Below, piece after piece: positions 17,846 to 24,816 of a stretch of 64,000 bases of DNA. The stretch covers positions 1-64,000 of the forward strand of contig JAHHRJ010000003.1 of NCBI GenBank assembly GCA_020025885.1, in the 5' to 3' direction. The notes below the pieces were generated by a model. The model ran no database searches. It was not told the origin of the DNA and worked only from the letters and a program-made list of their open reading frames with translations. Positions within the stretch are counted from its first letter, which is position 1, and every line of letters starts with the position of its first letter. Both the position numbers and the translations under genes were made by a program. This DNA is from Butyricicoccus sp. GTDB lineage: Bacteria > Bacillota > Clostridia > Oscillospirales > Butyricicoccaceae.

Positions 17846-18218
17846 GTGGGGACTGCGCAAGGGTGATTTCGTCATTTGTGCAGTGGTGCTATCTTTCGCG
17901 ATCCTAGCGGCAGTTCCGTTTTTGCTTCAGAATGCAGATACACTGATTTGTGAAATCAAGCAGGATAACAAAGTAGTGCAGACCGTACATCTCATAGCTG
18001 GATATCGCGACACCATTACATTAGAGCGAAATGGTGTTACCAATGTGATCGAAATTGATGGCAAGCAAGTACGTTTTGCACAGTCCAATTGCCCAGATCA
18101 AGTATGCGTGCGTACAGGTACACTCACGCGAGCGGGTCAGATCGCGGTTTGCCTGCCAACACGGGTAACTGTGCGTATTTTTGGCGCAGATACGGGCGTA
18201 GATGCCATTGCGACATAA
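17835..18218 (+). CDS. NusG domain II-type membrane-anchored protein, EetA-like
   Basis: A 127-residue protein with one N-terminal transmembrane helix (about residues 13-30: FVICAVVLSFAILAAVPFLL) and an extracytoplasmic beta domain of the NusG-domain-II type, with the conserved CPDQVCVRTG segment. Despite the family name it is not a transcription factor. Such proteins accompany ApbE and Gx-transporter proteins and include EetA of the extracellular electron transfer locus of Listeria. The ATG at 17835 lies inside the end of apbE. Specific participation in electron export is inferred from the neighbours only. Confidence 0.82.
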   Translation: MGNKWGLRKGDFVICAVVLSFAILAAVPFLLQNADTLICEIKQDNKVVQTVHLIAGYRDTITLERNGVTNVIEIDGKQVRFAQSNCPDQVCVRTGTLTRAGQIAVCLPTRVTVRIFGADTGVDAIAT

Positions 18219-18231
18219 AAGGAGGGACAGC

Positions 18232-18741
18232 ATGAAAGCCAAACAAATTGCCTTGTGCGGTGTATTGGTTGCGGTTGCACTGGTGCTGTCGCTGGTGGAA
18301 AAAATGATCCCCATTCAGGCACTCATTCCAATAGCTGGGATGAAATTGGGGCTTGCCAATGTTGTAACTGTATTTGCGCTGATGCGTCTGCGTGTGCGCG
18401 AAACGCTTGCCATTCTGCTGGTGCGTGTGACACTTGCTTCCGTGTTTATGGGAAGTGTGACGGCGTTTCTGTTTTCCTTATTTGGCGGTTTGCTTGCAAT
18501 GGTTGTGATGAAGATGCTGCTCTATGGACAGGACAGATACTTTTCGCTCGTGGGGATTTCGATTGCAGGTGCGGCGGCGCATAATATTGGACAGATCGGC
18601 GCAGCTGTTTTGGTGCTGGGTACGATCAATGTAGTTGGATATCTTCCGCTTTTGCTGTTGGTTTCCATCCCAATGGGACTTGTAACCGGTTTGGTATGCA
18701 CGGCGGTGCTTGGGCATTTAGAACGCATCCAGCCGCAATAA
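18232..18741 (+). CDS. Gx transporter family protein, EetB-like
   Basis: A 169-residue integral membrane protein with about five or six helices and the pattern of the Gx transporter / 'heptaprenyl diphosphate synthase component I' family (IPIAGMKLGLANVVTVFAL; SLFGGLLAMVVMKML; GAAAHNIGQIGAAVLVLG), distantly related to ECF-type S components. The start ATG follows GGAGGGACAGC, and an open extension of ten codons upstream is ignored. The EetB protein of Listeria belongs to this family. Polyprenyl synthase genes often accompany it; none is present here. Confidence 0.83.
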   Translation: MKAKQIALCGVLVAVALVLSLVEKMIPIQALIPIAGMKLGLANVVTVFALMRLRVRETLAILLVRVTLASVFMGSVTAFLFSLFGGLLAMVVMKMLLYGQDRYFSLVGISIAGAAAHNIGQIGAAVLVLGTINVVGYLPLLLLVSIPMGLVTGLVCTAVLGHLERIQPQ

Positions 18742-18787
18742 ATGGAAAAAATTTCTATGAGTTTACCGGATAAATCGCAGCTTTCCG

Positions 18788-18796
18788 TGTTATACT
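18788..18796 (+). promoter_or_regulatory. Candidate extended -10 promoter of the lipoprotein gene
   Basis: TGTTATACT (TG-N-TATACT) 21 bp before the ATG cluster at 18817, with no convincing -35. It would allow expression independent of the apbE operon. Confidence 0.4.
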
Positions 18797-18816
18797 ACGC
18801 AAAACGGAAGGAGCGA

Positions 18817-19224
18817 ATGATGATGAAAAACAGAATTGTATCTGCATTATTGATCGTTTTATCATTGGCAATGTTGGTTGGCTGCGGCAGAAAAGCGCAG
18901 GATAACAATGGAGCAAATGCGCCAGACCGTACCGAGCAGCAGAACAGCCAGGACAATATGGTGAACGATCTCCCAAATGTGCCAGACAATGGCTCAAATG
19001 TACAGGGAGATGCCAATGCGCCAGCAAATGACCAAAAGCCCAAGGAAGGCTCTGTCACACAGGATGCAAAGGATATGCTGGATGACGCAGGCGATATGGT
19101 TGGAGACGCCGCAAAGGGCGTTGGCGATGCAGTCAAGGATGTTGGAGACGCGGCAAAGGATGCCACAGACGGAAATAGAAATAACATGCAAGACAATAAA
19201 AACAACACAAATGAGAAGAAGTAA
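18817..19224 (+). CDS. Small lipoprotein with amphipathic repeat tail
   Basis: A 135-residue predicted lipoprotein: three consecutive Met codons, a hydrophobic signal and lipobox LVGC (Cys about 24 from the first Met). A low-complexity Asn/Asp/Pro linker rich in QDN and PDN follows, and then a repeat of seven-residue character (DAGDMVGDAAK, GVGDAVK, DVGDAAK) that would form an amphipathic helix, ending in an Asn/Lys tail. No family is recognised. It follows the EET-like operon by 75 bp and could be its surface partner (Listeria uses the lipoprotein PplA), but it lacks the ApbE-type flavinylation motif, so that link is weak. GAAGGAG precedes the start. Confidence 0.7.
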   Translation: MMMKNRIVSALLIVLSLAMLVGCGRKAQDNNGANAPDRTEQQNSQDNMVNDLPNVPDNGSNVQGDANAPANDQKPKEGSVTQDAKDMLDDAGDMVGDAAKGVGDAVKDVGDAAKDATDGNRNNMQDNKNNTNEKK

Positions 19225-19226
19225 TA

Positions 19227-19264
19227 AAAACGGGATACACAGGTTTGACTGTGTATCCCGTTTT
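19227..19264. terminator. Strong intrinsic terminator after the lipoprotein gene
   Basis: Perfect 16-bp stem (AAAACGGGATACACAG and its complement) with loop GTTTGA, ending in TTTT on plus and TTTTTATTAC on minus. It may also stop the convergent threonine deaminase transcript. Confidence 0.9.
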
Positions 19265-19474
19265 GAGACTGTCGAAGAACTTCGACAGTCTTTCCAGGGG
19301 AACCCAGTCCCCCTAGATACAGAGCCAGTTCCAGTAGAAACTGGCTCTGATACCCCCGGTTTCGCGCACGTTTGCGCGGGTCGCGGGCAAAATCCAAGGC
19401 GCATGTCCTTGGATTTTGAAAATTTTAGGTCGCTTCGCTCCGAGGCAAAACAGTCAAAAGACTTTTTCGACAAG
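19265..19474 (+). repeat. Intergenic repeat, family A, copy 1
   Basis: About 210 bp starting with a palindrome (GACTGTCGAAG/CTTCGACAGTC), then a C-rich block, a hairpin around GAGCCAGTT...AACTGGCTC, the segment AAAATCCAAGGCGCATGTCC and a closing GTCAAAAGACTTTTTCGACA that partly mirrors the start. It is non-coding. Copies follow at 31966 and, inverted and diverged, at 55404. Each copy sits directly behind an intrinsic terminator. Confidence 0.8.
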
Positions 19475-19480
19475 GTGAAT

Positions 19481-19515
19481 GGGATACACAAGTTTGACTG
19501 TGTATCCCGTTTTTT
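19481..19515 (+). terminator. Second copy of the GGGATACACA hairpin
   Basis: Stem GGGATACACA (19481-19490) / TGTGTATCCC (19499-19508) followed by GTTTTTT. It is nearly identical to the hairpin at 19227-19264, so repeat A copy 1 is bracketed by two copies of the same terminator. Confidence 0.75.
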
Positions 19516-19519
19516 CATA

Positions 19520-20731
19520 TTATTTGGTTTTGCTGAAAATTTGATAGCCGCCTTTTTTTAGGGCTTTCATCAAGCGGTTGGCGTGGTCATCACCGCCAAC
19601 CTCACACACGACCTCAATAATCGCTTCACCAATTTCCAAATCGGCTGCCACGCGGTCATGGCTAAATACAATGACGTTTGCATTCTGCTCCGCAACGATA
19701 TGTGCAAAGTTTTCCAGTGCTCCGGGGACATCTGGCATAATGGTCGAGAATTTAATGTGACGATGGCGTGTCACAAGTCCCTTTTCTACGACCTTGTGAA
19801 TAAAGGAAACGTCAATATTGCCGCCAGACAAGACACAGACAACCTTTTTGCCCTCAATATTCACCTTGCGGTTGAGTACTGCCGCAAGGGAAGCCGCACC
19901 AGCTGGCTCAACAACCTGCTTAGCACGCTCAAGGAGCAGCAGAATGGTGGAGGCGATCTCTGCATCGGATACGGTGACCATCTGGTCTACATACTGGTCG
20001 ATATACTGCATCGTAACATCACCCGGCTGCTTGACTGCAATACCATCTGCAATGGTGTGTGCGCTCTCAGTTGGGATCACACCGCCCTGATGGAAAGAAT
20101 TGACGATTGCAGAAGCACCTTCCGCCTGTACGCCGATGACCTGAATACGGGGGTTGATCTGCTTGACGCATGCGGCAATACCGGACAGCAGACCACCGCC
20201 GCCAGCGGGAACGAAAATCATATCAACAGTGGGCAAATCGCTTAAAATTTCCAGTCCAATGGTACCTTGCCCTGCCATGACGTCTTCATCATTAAACGGA
20301 TGAACGAGCTCTGCACCTGTCTCTGCGACGATTTCCTGTGCTTTGGCATAGGTTTCATCATAAACAGATCCATGTAGAATCACTTTTGCGCCATAGCCTT
20401 CGGTTGCGGCAACCTTGGCAATTGGTGCAGAACGCGGCATAACAATCGTCGCGGGTACACCGACAGAAGCGGCGGCAAATGCGACACCCTGTGCATGGTT
20501 GCCAGCGGAAGAAGCGACGACCGCAGGGAGATCCCCCTCGAGAAAACGCTTCATAATCTTATTATAAGCACCACGTACCTTGAAAGAGCCAGTTTTCTGC
20601 TGGTTTTCATATTTGAGATAAACTTCCGCACCGGTTATCTCGGAGAACGTGGAAGACGTACTCAGCGGGATGGTGTGGACAACATTTTTTAGGCGCGCTG
20701 CCGCCTGTTGAAAATCATTGACTGTCAGCAT
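19520..20731 (-). CDS. ilvA: Threonine ammonia-lyase with C-terminal ACT domain
   Basis: PLP enzyme deaminating threonine to 2-oxobutanoate. The protein has 403 residues: PLP lysine in KTGSFKVRGAYNK near residue 50, SAGNHAQGVAF, phosphate-binding PAGGGGLLSG near residue 180, and a C-terminal ACT-type regulatory domain after about residue 325 (STIMPDVPGALENFAHIVAE). The 400-residue single-ACT form is found both in isoleucine synthesis and in catabolic TdcB-like enzymes of Firmicutes, so the physiological direction is open; ilvA is used in the broad sense. The ATG at 20731 follows GGGGACAG; a GTG seven codons upstream is less likely. It has its own promoter. Confidence 0.92.
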   Translation of the reverse strand: MLTVNDFQQAAARLKNVVHTIPLSTSSTFSEITGAEVYLKYENQQKTGSFKVRGAYNKIMKRFLEGDLPAVVASSAGNHAQGVAFAAASVGVPATIVMPRSAPIAKVAATEGYGAKVILHGSVYDETYAKAQEIVAETGAELVHPFNDEDVMAGQGTIGLEILSDLPTVDMIFVPAGGGGLLSGIAACVKQINPRIQVIGVQAEGASAIVNSFHQGGVIPTESAHTIADGIAVKQPGDVTMQYIDQYVDQMVTVSDAEIASTILLLLERAKQVVEPAGAASLAAVLNRKVNIEGKKVVCVLSGGNIDVSFIHKVVEKGLVTRHRHIKFSTIMPDVPGALENFAHIVAEQNANVIVFSHDRVAADLEIGEAIIEVVCEVGGDDHANRLMKALKKGGYQIFSKTK

Positions 20732-20776
20732 AATCCTGTCCCCTGCTTTCACAATTATGAATAAAAGATATTTTAC

Positions 20777-20805
20777 AGTTTAGCACGACACATTGCTGAT
20801 TGCAA
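20777..20805 (-). promoter_or_regulatory. Promoter of the threonine ammonia-lyase gene
   Basis: On the minus strand TTGCAA (20805-20800), 17-bp spacer, TAAACT (20782-20777). Confidence 0.65.
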
Positions 20806-20874
20806 GATATATAGATGGGATTTTTGATCGCTTGTCACCAGAAACAGAAAAATTTTGAAATAATTTGAATGACA

Positions 20875-20903
20875 TTGTATTTTTTGAGTGGTTTTGCTAT
20901 AAT
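20875..20903 (+). promoter_or_regulatory. Promoter of the coiled-coil/fumarase-beta operon
   Basis: TTGTAT (20875-20880), 17-bp spacer, TATAAT (20898-20903), 43 bp before the ATG at 20946. Confidence 0.72.
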
Positions 20904-20945
20904 AACTGTGTATTATTTGAAACAAATAGGCAGGGAAGGATATTT

Positions 20946-21797
20946 ATGAGCCAATCAGAAATAGGTTTCCGCACGGCAGCACTTGGATTTCGCCGTGAAG
21001 ATGTATTGGAGTTTATTGCACAAGAGGCAAAACGCCGTCAGGAAATAAAAGAACAGCTGGAACAGATTCAGGAAGAAGCCGCACAACTGAGACAGGAGAG
21101 CGAAGAAGCCAATCGTGCATCAAAAACACTTCTTGCAAGCCATGACGAAAGTTTGGCTGAGCTTCGCAAAAAGGACGAGAAAATTAAAGCACTGCAAGAA
21201 GAATTGGCACAGGCAAAGAATGAAATCAAACAAGCAAAGCAGGAACAGGATATACTGCACAGCGAATATGAGGCGTTAGAAAAGACGCTGGAAGAAACCA
21301 AGACAGAGAATGCCGCGCTTCTGTCCAAATGTGGTGAGTATGATGAAGCACGTGGAAAACTCGCAGATATCGAGCTGTGTGCGCATGGGCGTGCAGAGGA
21401 GATCGAGCGCCGCGCAGAACAGCAGGCATGTGAACTGATCGAGGAAGCAGAGCGTATGGCGGAGCAGCTGCTGCAAACAATCGCGCAGACCAAGGAAGCC
21501 TTCTGGGAAGCATTGGACGCGGCCGAACAGGAAACGGAACGTGCACATGCACGGACGATGGATGCACTCACCGAATTTGATGGTATCATGGAGGAATTGC
21601 GCAGCCGTGTTGCGACGCAGGTTGCGCCAGAGCCAGAGCAGGAAACGCAGACCGCGCTGCAAGAAAATGATACGCAGGAAGCAGAACAGCCAGTACAGGA
21701 GCACACACAGGCAGCAAGTGACTACAAAGAATACTGTGCTGGGCGGGAGCGTCCTACATTGGCGCAGGTACTGGGTGCATTGCGCGGTGGCAAGTAA
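20946..21797 (+). CDS. Long coiled-coil protein with DivIVA-like N-terminus
   Basis: A 283-residue soluble protein. Residues 6-35 (FRTAALGFRREDVLEFIAQ) resemble the short lipid-binding head of DivIVA/GpsB-type proteins in position and pattern. Residues about 30-230 are a nearly continuous Glu/Lys/Gln/Ala coiled coil, followed by an acidic Gln/Glu-rich linker and a basic C-terminal segment (RPTLAQVLGALRGGK). DivIVA-like proteins organise division or polar growth; that role here is a guess from shape, not from clear homology. The start ATG follows GGGAAGGA. The stop is 14 bp before the fumarase subunit gene, so they form one operon although no functional link is known. Confidence 0.72.
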   Translation: MSQSEIGFRTAALGFRREDVLEFIAQEAKRRQEIKEQLEQIQEEAAQLRQESEEANRASKTLLASHDESLAELRKKDEKIKALQEELAQAKNEIKQAKQEQDILHSEYEALEKTLEETKTENAALLSKCGEYDEARGKLADIELCAHGRAEEIERRAEQQACELIEEAERMAEQLLQTIAQTKEAFWEALDAAEQETERAHARTMDALTEFDGIMEELRSRVATQVAPEPEQETQTALQENDTQEAEQPVQEHTQAASDYKEYCAGRERPTLAQVLGALRGGK

Positions 21798-21811
21798 CAG
21801 GGGGAACAAAG

Positions 21812-22366
21812 ATGGCACATTATGATTTGCGCACGGAAGAACTCAAGGAAATGGCACCGAAACTGCGTGCAGGGGATACTGTGACCTTGACAGGTACGCT
21901 ATATACCGCGCGTGATGCAGCACACAAACGGATTATACAGGCGATGGAAGAAGGGCAGGAGCTGCCGTTTGCACTGGATGGTGCGGCGGTCTATTATGCA
22001 GGTCCTACGCCGGAAAAGCCGGGACAGGTAATCGGTTCTGTCGGCCCAACAACATCCGGACGCATGGACCCGTATTCGCCTAAGCTGTTGGATGCCGGAC
22101 TGATCTGCATGATCGGAAAGGGGGTACGTTCGCAGGCGGTCGCAGAGGCGATGGAGCGCAATGGTGCGGTTTATATGGTTGCCATTGGTGGTGCGGGCGC
22201 AGTCAAGGCAGAAAGCGTCAAGGGGCTGGAAGTGATCGCATACGAAGATCTCGGCTGTGAGTCAGTCAAGCGACTCACAGTTGAGAACTTTACTGCAATC
22301 GTTGCAATGGACAGCATAGGCGGCAACCTCTATCGAGATGGTGCGGCACAGTATCGCAAAGATTGA
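21812..22366 (+). CDS. Class I fumarate hydratase beta subunit / Fe-S hydro-lyase C-terminal domain
   Basis: A 184-residue protein equivalent to the C-terminal (beta) half of class I fumarase and L(+)-tartrate dehydratase: LRAGDTVTLTGTLYTARDAAHKR, AVYYAGPTPEKPGQVIGS, GPTTSGRMDPY, MIGKG, and the terminal AMDSIGGNLY. In two-subunit enzymes this protein carries part of the substrate site, while the [4Fe-4S] cluster lies in the alpha subunit. No alpha subunit gene is adjacent or anywhere in the window, which is unusual because the two are normally paired. It is translated from GGGGGAACAAAG directly behind the coiled-coil gene. Confidence 0.88.
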   Translation: MAHYDLRTEELKEMAPKLRAGDTVTLTGTLYTARDAAHKRIIQAMEEGQELPFALDGAAVYYAGPTPEKPGQVIGSVGPTTSGRMDPYSPKLLDAGLICMIGKGVRSQAVAEAMERNGAVYMVAIGGAGAVKAESVKGLEVIAYEDLGCESVKRLTVENFTAIVAMDSIGGNLYRDGAAQYRKD

Positions 22367-22392
22367 ATATGGTGTGAAAGAAGTGTGCAAGC

Positions 22393-22556
22393 TAGGGGCT
22401 GTTTGAAAAATCGAAAATTTGTCTTTTTCTACAGGGAACGGCATCCACTGCGTTAAAAATACTCGAAATCCATCAAGGATTCCTGCGTTTTTTGCCTTGT
22501 GGCTGCTCGCTCCCTGCGAAAAATCCGTCAATTTCTCTATTTTCAAACAAGCCCTA
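22393..22556 (+). mobile_element. MITE-like repeat, family C, copy 2
   Basis: A 160-bp element (22395-22554) with inverted ends GGGGCTGTTTGAAAA / TTTTCAAACAAGCCC, flanked by TA (22393-22394, 22555-22556). It has the same orientation as copy 1 and is about 85% identical by eye. It is the only content of the gap between the fumarase subunit and the deacetylase. Confidence 0.82.
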
Positions 22557-22623
22557 GGCTTACGCACTTCTTTTTTTGTTCGTTTGTGCATAGAGTGACA
22601 GAGAAGAATTGGGAGGTGCGCAA

Positions 22624-23499
22624 ATGGAGCAGACCGGAATGAAAAAACTCCTGTGCCAGATGTTGGCAACGGTGCTGGTGCTCGGCGGTTTGTTTGCATG
22701 GAATACCCATGAAACAGCGACACCAGCACTTGCACAGGAGCAGGTAGATTTACCGATTTTGATGTATCACAGTATTTTGAAAGATGAAGCGCGGGCAGGA
22801 GACTATGTGCTCAGTCCCACAGCACTTGCAGGGGATCTGGATTATCTGATCCAGCATGGATATCAGACGGTTACGGTAGAACAGCTCATTGATTATGTAG
22901 ATGGACAGGGTGTACTGCCAGAAAAACCTGTGCTGATCACCTTTGACGACGGATTCTATAACAACTATCTGTATGCCTATCCGCTTCTCAAAGAACGAGA
23001 TATGTGCGCAGTGATCTCACCGATTGGAGATCAGACTGTTATGTTCACCGAAAATGGACAGGAAAACGCATATTGGTCGTATTTATCTCTGGCACGCCTG
23101 ATCGAGATGGAGGAAAGCGGCGTATTTGAAATGGGCAATCACTCCTATCAGATGCATGACACCGGACCACGCAAAGGATGCCTCAAAAAACGCGGCGAGG
23201 ATCAAGCGGCATATGAAGCACTACTATGTGAAGATACGCGAAAAGCTCAGACCATGCTTGCAGAAGGTGGGCTGACGCCGCCTATGTGCTATACCTATCC
23301 GTTTGGGGCATACAGTGAAGAAACCGAGCGGATGATGAAAGATCTGGGATTTCGCTGCACACTCAGCTGTGAAGAGCGGCATAATGTGATTACGAGAGAT
23401 CCAAACTGTCTGTATCTATTGGGAAGATACAACCGTCCATCAGGGATCTCAACCGATGCATTTTTTGCAAAGATACTGCCAGAGGAGGAGAACGGATGA
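22624..23499 (+). CDS. Exported polysaccharide deacetylase (NodB domain)
   Basis: A 291-residue protein with an N-terminal hydrophobic signal (about residues 8-26) followed by a CE4/NodB fold: LPILMYHSIL near residue 45, metal-binding LITFDDGFYNNY near residue 108, GNHSYQMH near 175, and CYTYPFGAYSEET near 220. Such enzymes remove N-acetyl groups from peptidoglycan or other wall glycans outside the cell. The start at 22624 follows GGGAGGTG. It overlaps the YlmC/YmxH gene by 4 bp, so the pair is coupled. Association with a sporulation-type protein is compatible with, but does not prove, a role in spore wall or envelope. Confidence 0.9.
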   Translation: MEQTGMKKLLCQMLATVLVLGGLFAWNTHETATPALAQEQVDLPILMYHSILKDEARAGDYVLSPTALAGDLDYLIQHGYQTVTVEQLIDYVDGQGVLPEKPVLITFDDGFYNNYLYAYPLLKERDMCAVISPIGDQTVMFTENGQENAYWSYLSLARLIEMEESGVFEMGNHSYQMHDTGPRKGCLKKRGEDQAAYEALLCEDTRKAQTMLAEGGLTPPMCYTYPFGAYSEETERMMKDLGFRCTLSCEERHNVITRDPNCLYLLGRYNRPSGISTDAFFAKILPEEENG

Positions 23500-23795
23500 A
23501 TGAATGCATGATGTGTCAATGCTGCACCTTGACAGAACTGCGGTGCAGAGAGGTCATTAACCTGTGTGATGGTGCGCGGATGGGGTATGTCAGCGACGTA
23601 CAGTTCGATATCAACAGCGGCAGGATCACGGCATTTATCGTGCCCGAAGCTTGCGGTGTTCTGGGGATTTTGGGCAGAGGGGAGGATGCAGTCATCCCTT
23701 GGGACTCGGTCGAAAAAATAGGAGAAGATATTATTTTTGTGCGCTATCAGCGTCCTTGTCCGGAGCCAAGGCCGCATAAACGGTTTTGTTCTTGA
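23496..23795 (+). CDS. YlmC/YmxH-family PRC-barrel protein
   Basis: A 99-residue protein with a single PRC-barrel-like domain: TLTELRCREVINLCDGARMGYVSDV, IPEACG-type VPEACGVLGILGRGEDAVIPWDSVEKIGEDIIFVR. Members of the YlmC/YmxH family occur in endospore formers and are linked to sporulation genes. The N-terminus holds three Cys (CMMCQCC) and the C-terminus one more, so metal binding is possible. The ATG at 23496, overlapping the deacetylase stop as ATGA, has GAGGAGGAG at proper spacing. Confidence 0.85.
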   Translation: MNECMMCQCCTLTELRCREVINLCDGARMGYVSDVQFDINSGRITAFIVPEACGVLGILGRGEDAVIPWDSVEKIGEDIIFVRYQRPCPEPRPHKRFCS

Positions 23796-23823
23796 AAAAA
23801 ATAAGAAAAATGTAAAAATACCT

Positions 23824-23853
23824 TTGACAAGTCGGATTGTAGTATGTTATGAT
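23824..23853 (+). promoter_or_regulatory. Promoter of rpsB
   Basis: TTGACA (23824-23829), 18-bp spacer, TATGAT (23848-23853). Confidence 0.82.
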
Positions 23854-23872
23854 GACAGGGTATGAATACACA

Positions 23873-23940
23873 CATCTCGCGATGCACGCGGCGGGTGCCC
23901 GTTCTCGGAACGGATGCCGCCTGTCAGATGAAACGAGATG
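23873..23940 (+). promoter_or_regulatory. Structured rpsB leader (candidate r-protein autoregulatory element)
   Basis: CATCTCG (23873-23879) pairs with CGAGATG (23934-23940), closing an inner GC-rich arm made of GGCGGGTGCCCGTT and AACGGATGCCGCC around CTCGG. The ribosome-binding site (AAGGAGG) follows 14 nt after the closing helix. Leaders of this shape before rpsB bind ribosomal protein S2 in several bacteria; binding here is inferred. Confidence 0.6.
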
Positions 23941-23968
23941 GAGGTAAAAACCAAGGAGGAAATTTATC

Positions 23969-24697
23969 ATGGCAGTAATTTCTATGAAGCAGCTGCTGGA
24001 GGCTGGCGTACATTTCGGTCACCAGACCCGCCGCTGGAACCCGAAGATGGCAACTTACATCTTCACTGAGCGTAACGGTATCTACATCATCGATCTGCAG
24101 AAGACCGTCAAGAAGCTGGAGGAGGCTTACTTCTTCGTTCGTGACACCGCTGCAAACGGCGATGCAATCCTGTTCGTAGGCACCAAGAAGCAGGCGCAGG
24201 ACGCAATCAAGGAAGAGGCTGAGCGTTGCGGTCAGTACTTCGTAAACGCACGTTGGCTGGGCGGCATGCTGACCAACTTCAAGACCATGCGTACCCGCAT
24301 TAACCGTCTGAACCAGCTCAAGAAGATGCAGGAAGACGGCACTTTCGATCTGCTTCCGAAGAAGGAAGTTATCAAGCTGCAGCTTGAGATCGCAAAGCTG
24401 GAGAAGTATCTGGGCGGCGTTAAGGAAATGAAGAAGCTGCCGGGCGCTATGTTCGTTGTAGATCCGCGCAAGGAGAAGAACGCAATCGCTGAGGCTAAGA
24501 AGCTGGGTATTCCGGTTGTTGCTATCGTTGACACCAACTGTGATCCGGACGAAGTTGATTACGTAATCCCGGGCAACGACGATGCAATCCGTGCAATCAA
24601 GCTGATTTCCCAGACTATGGCAAACGCTGTACTGGAAGGCAAGCAGGGCGAGCAGCTGGAAGTTGCAGCTGAGGAGAAGGAAGCTGCTGCTGAGTAA
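23969..24697 (+). CDS. rpsB: 30S ribosomal protein S2
   Basis: Ribosomal protein of the small subunit, 242 residues, with the full set of S2 signatures: MKQLLEAGVHFGHQTRRWNPKM at the N-terminus, NGIYIIDLQKT, VGTKKQAQDAI, RWLGGMLTNFKT and the second signature PVVAIVDTNCDPD near residue 190. It ends in an acidic Glu/Ala tail. Codons are highly biased toward AAG, CTG and GGC, as in highly expressed genes. It is followed by an attenuating terminator and tsf, the classical rpsB-tsf order. Confidence 0.98.
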   Translation: MAVISMKQLLEAGVHFGHQTRRWNPKMATYIFTERNGIYIIDLQKTVKKLEEAYFFVRDTAANGDAILFVGTKKQAQDAIKEEAERCGQYFVNARWLGGMLTNFKTMRTRINRLNQLKKMQEDGTFDLLPKKEVIKLQLEIAKLEKYLGGVKEMKKLPGAMFVVDPRKEKNAIAEAKKLGIPVVAIVDTNCDPDEVDYVIPGNDDAIRAIKLISQTMANAVLEGKQGEQLEVAAEEKEAAAE

Positions 24698-24728
24698 TTC
24701 AATACTCACAACAGACTGTGTATTTTTC

Positions 24729-24777
24729 GCAGGGCGCGACGCCCCCGGCGCGCCGGTAAGTCGCGTCCTGCTTTTTT
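24729..24777 (+). terminator. Terminator/attenuator between rpsB and tsf
   Basis: GCAGGGCGCGAC (24729-24740) pairs with GTCGCGTCCTGC (24760-24771), enclosing a second GC hairpin CCGGCGCGCCGG, followed by TTTTTT. It is a strong terminator that must be partly read through unless tsf has a separate promoter; none is evident in the 40 bp that remain. Confidence 0.85.
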
Positions 24778-24816
24778 CTATTGCATTATAAAATCTTTTA
24801 TTTGGAGGAAATAAAA

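Noticed and set aside
17835..18218. Transcription elongation factor NusG
   Set aside because: Only the NusG-II-like fold is present, behind a membrane anchor; no NGN or KOW domain.
19265..19515. CRISPR array or small RNA gene made of the repeated hairpins
   Set aside because: There are only two copies of the hairpin with a 210-bp transposon-like repeat between them; spacer structure is absent.
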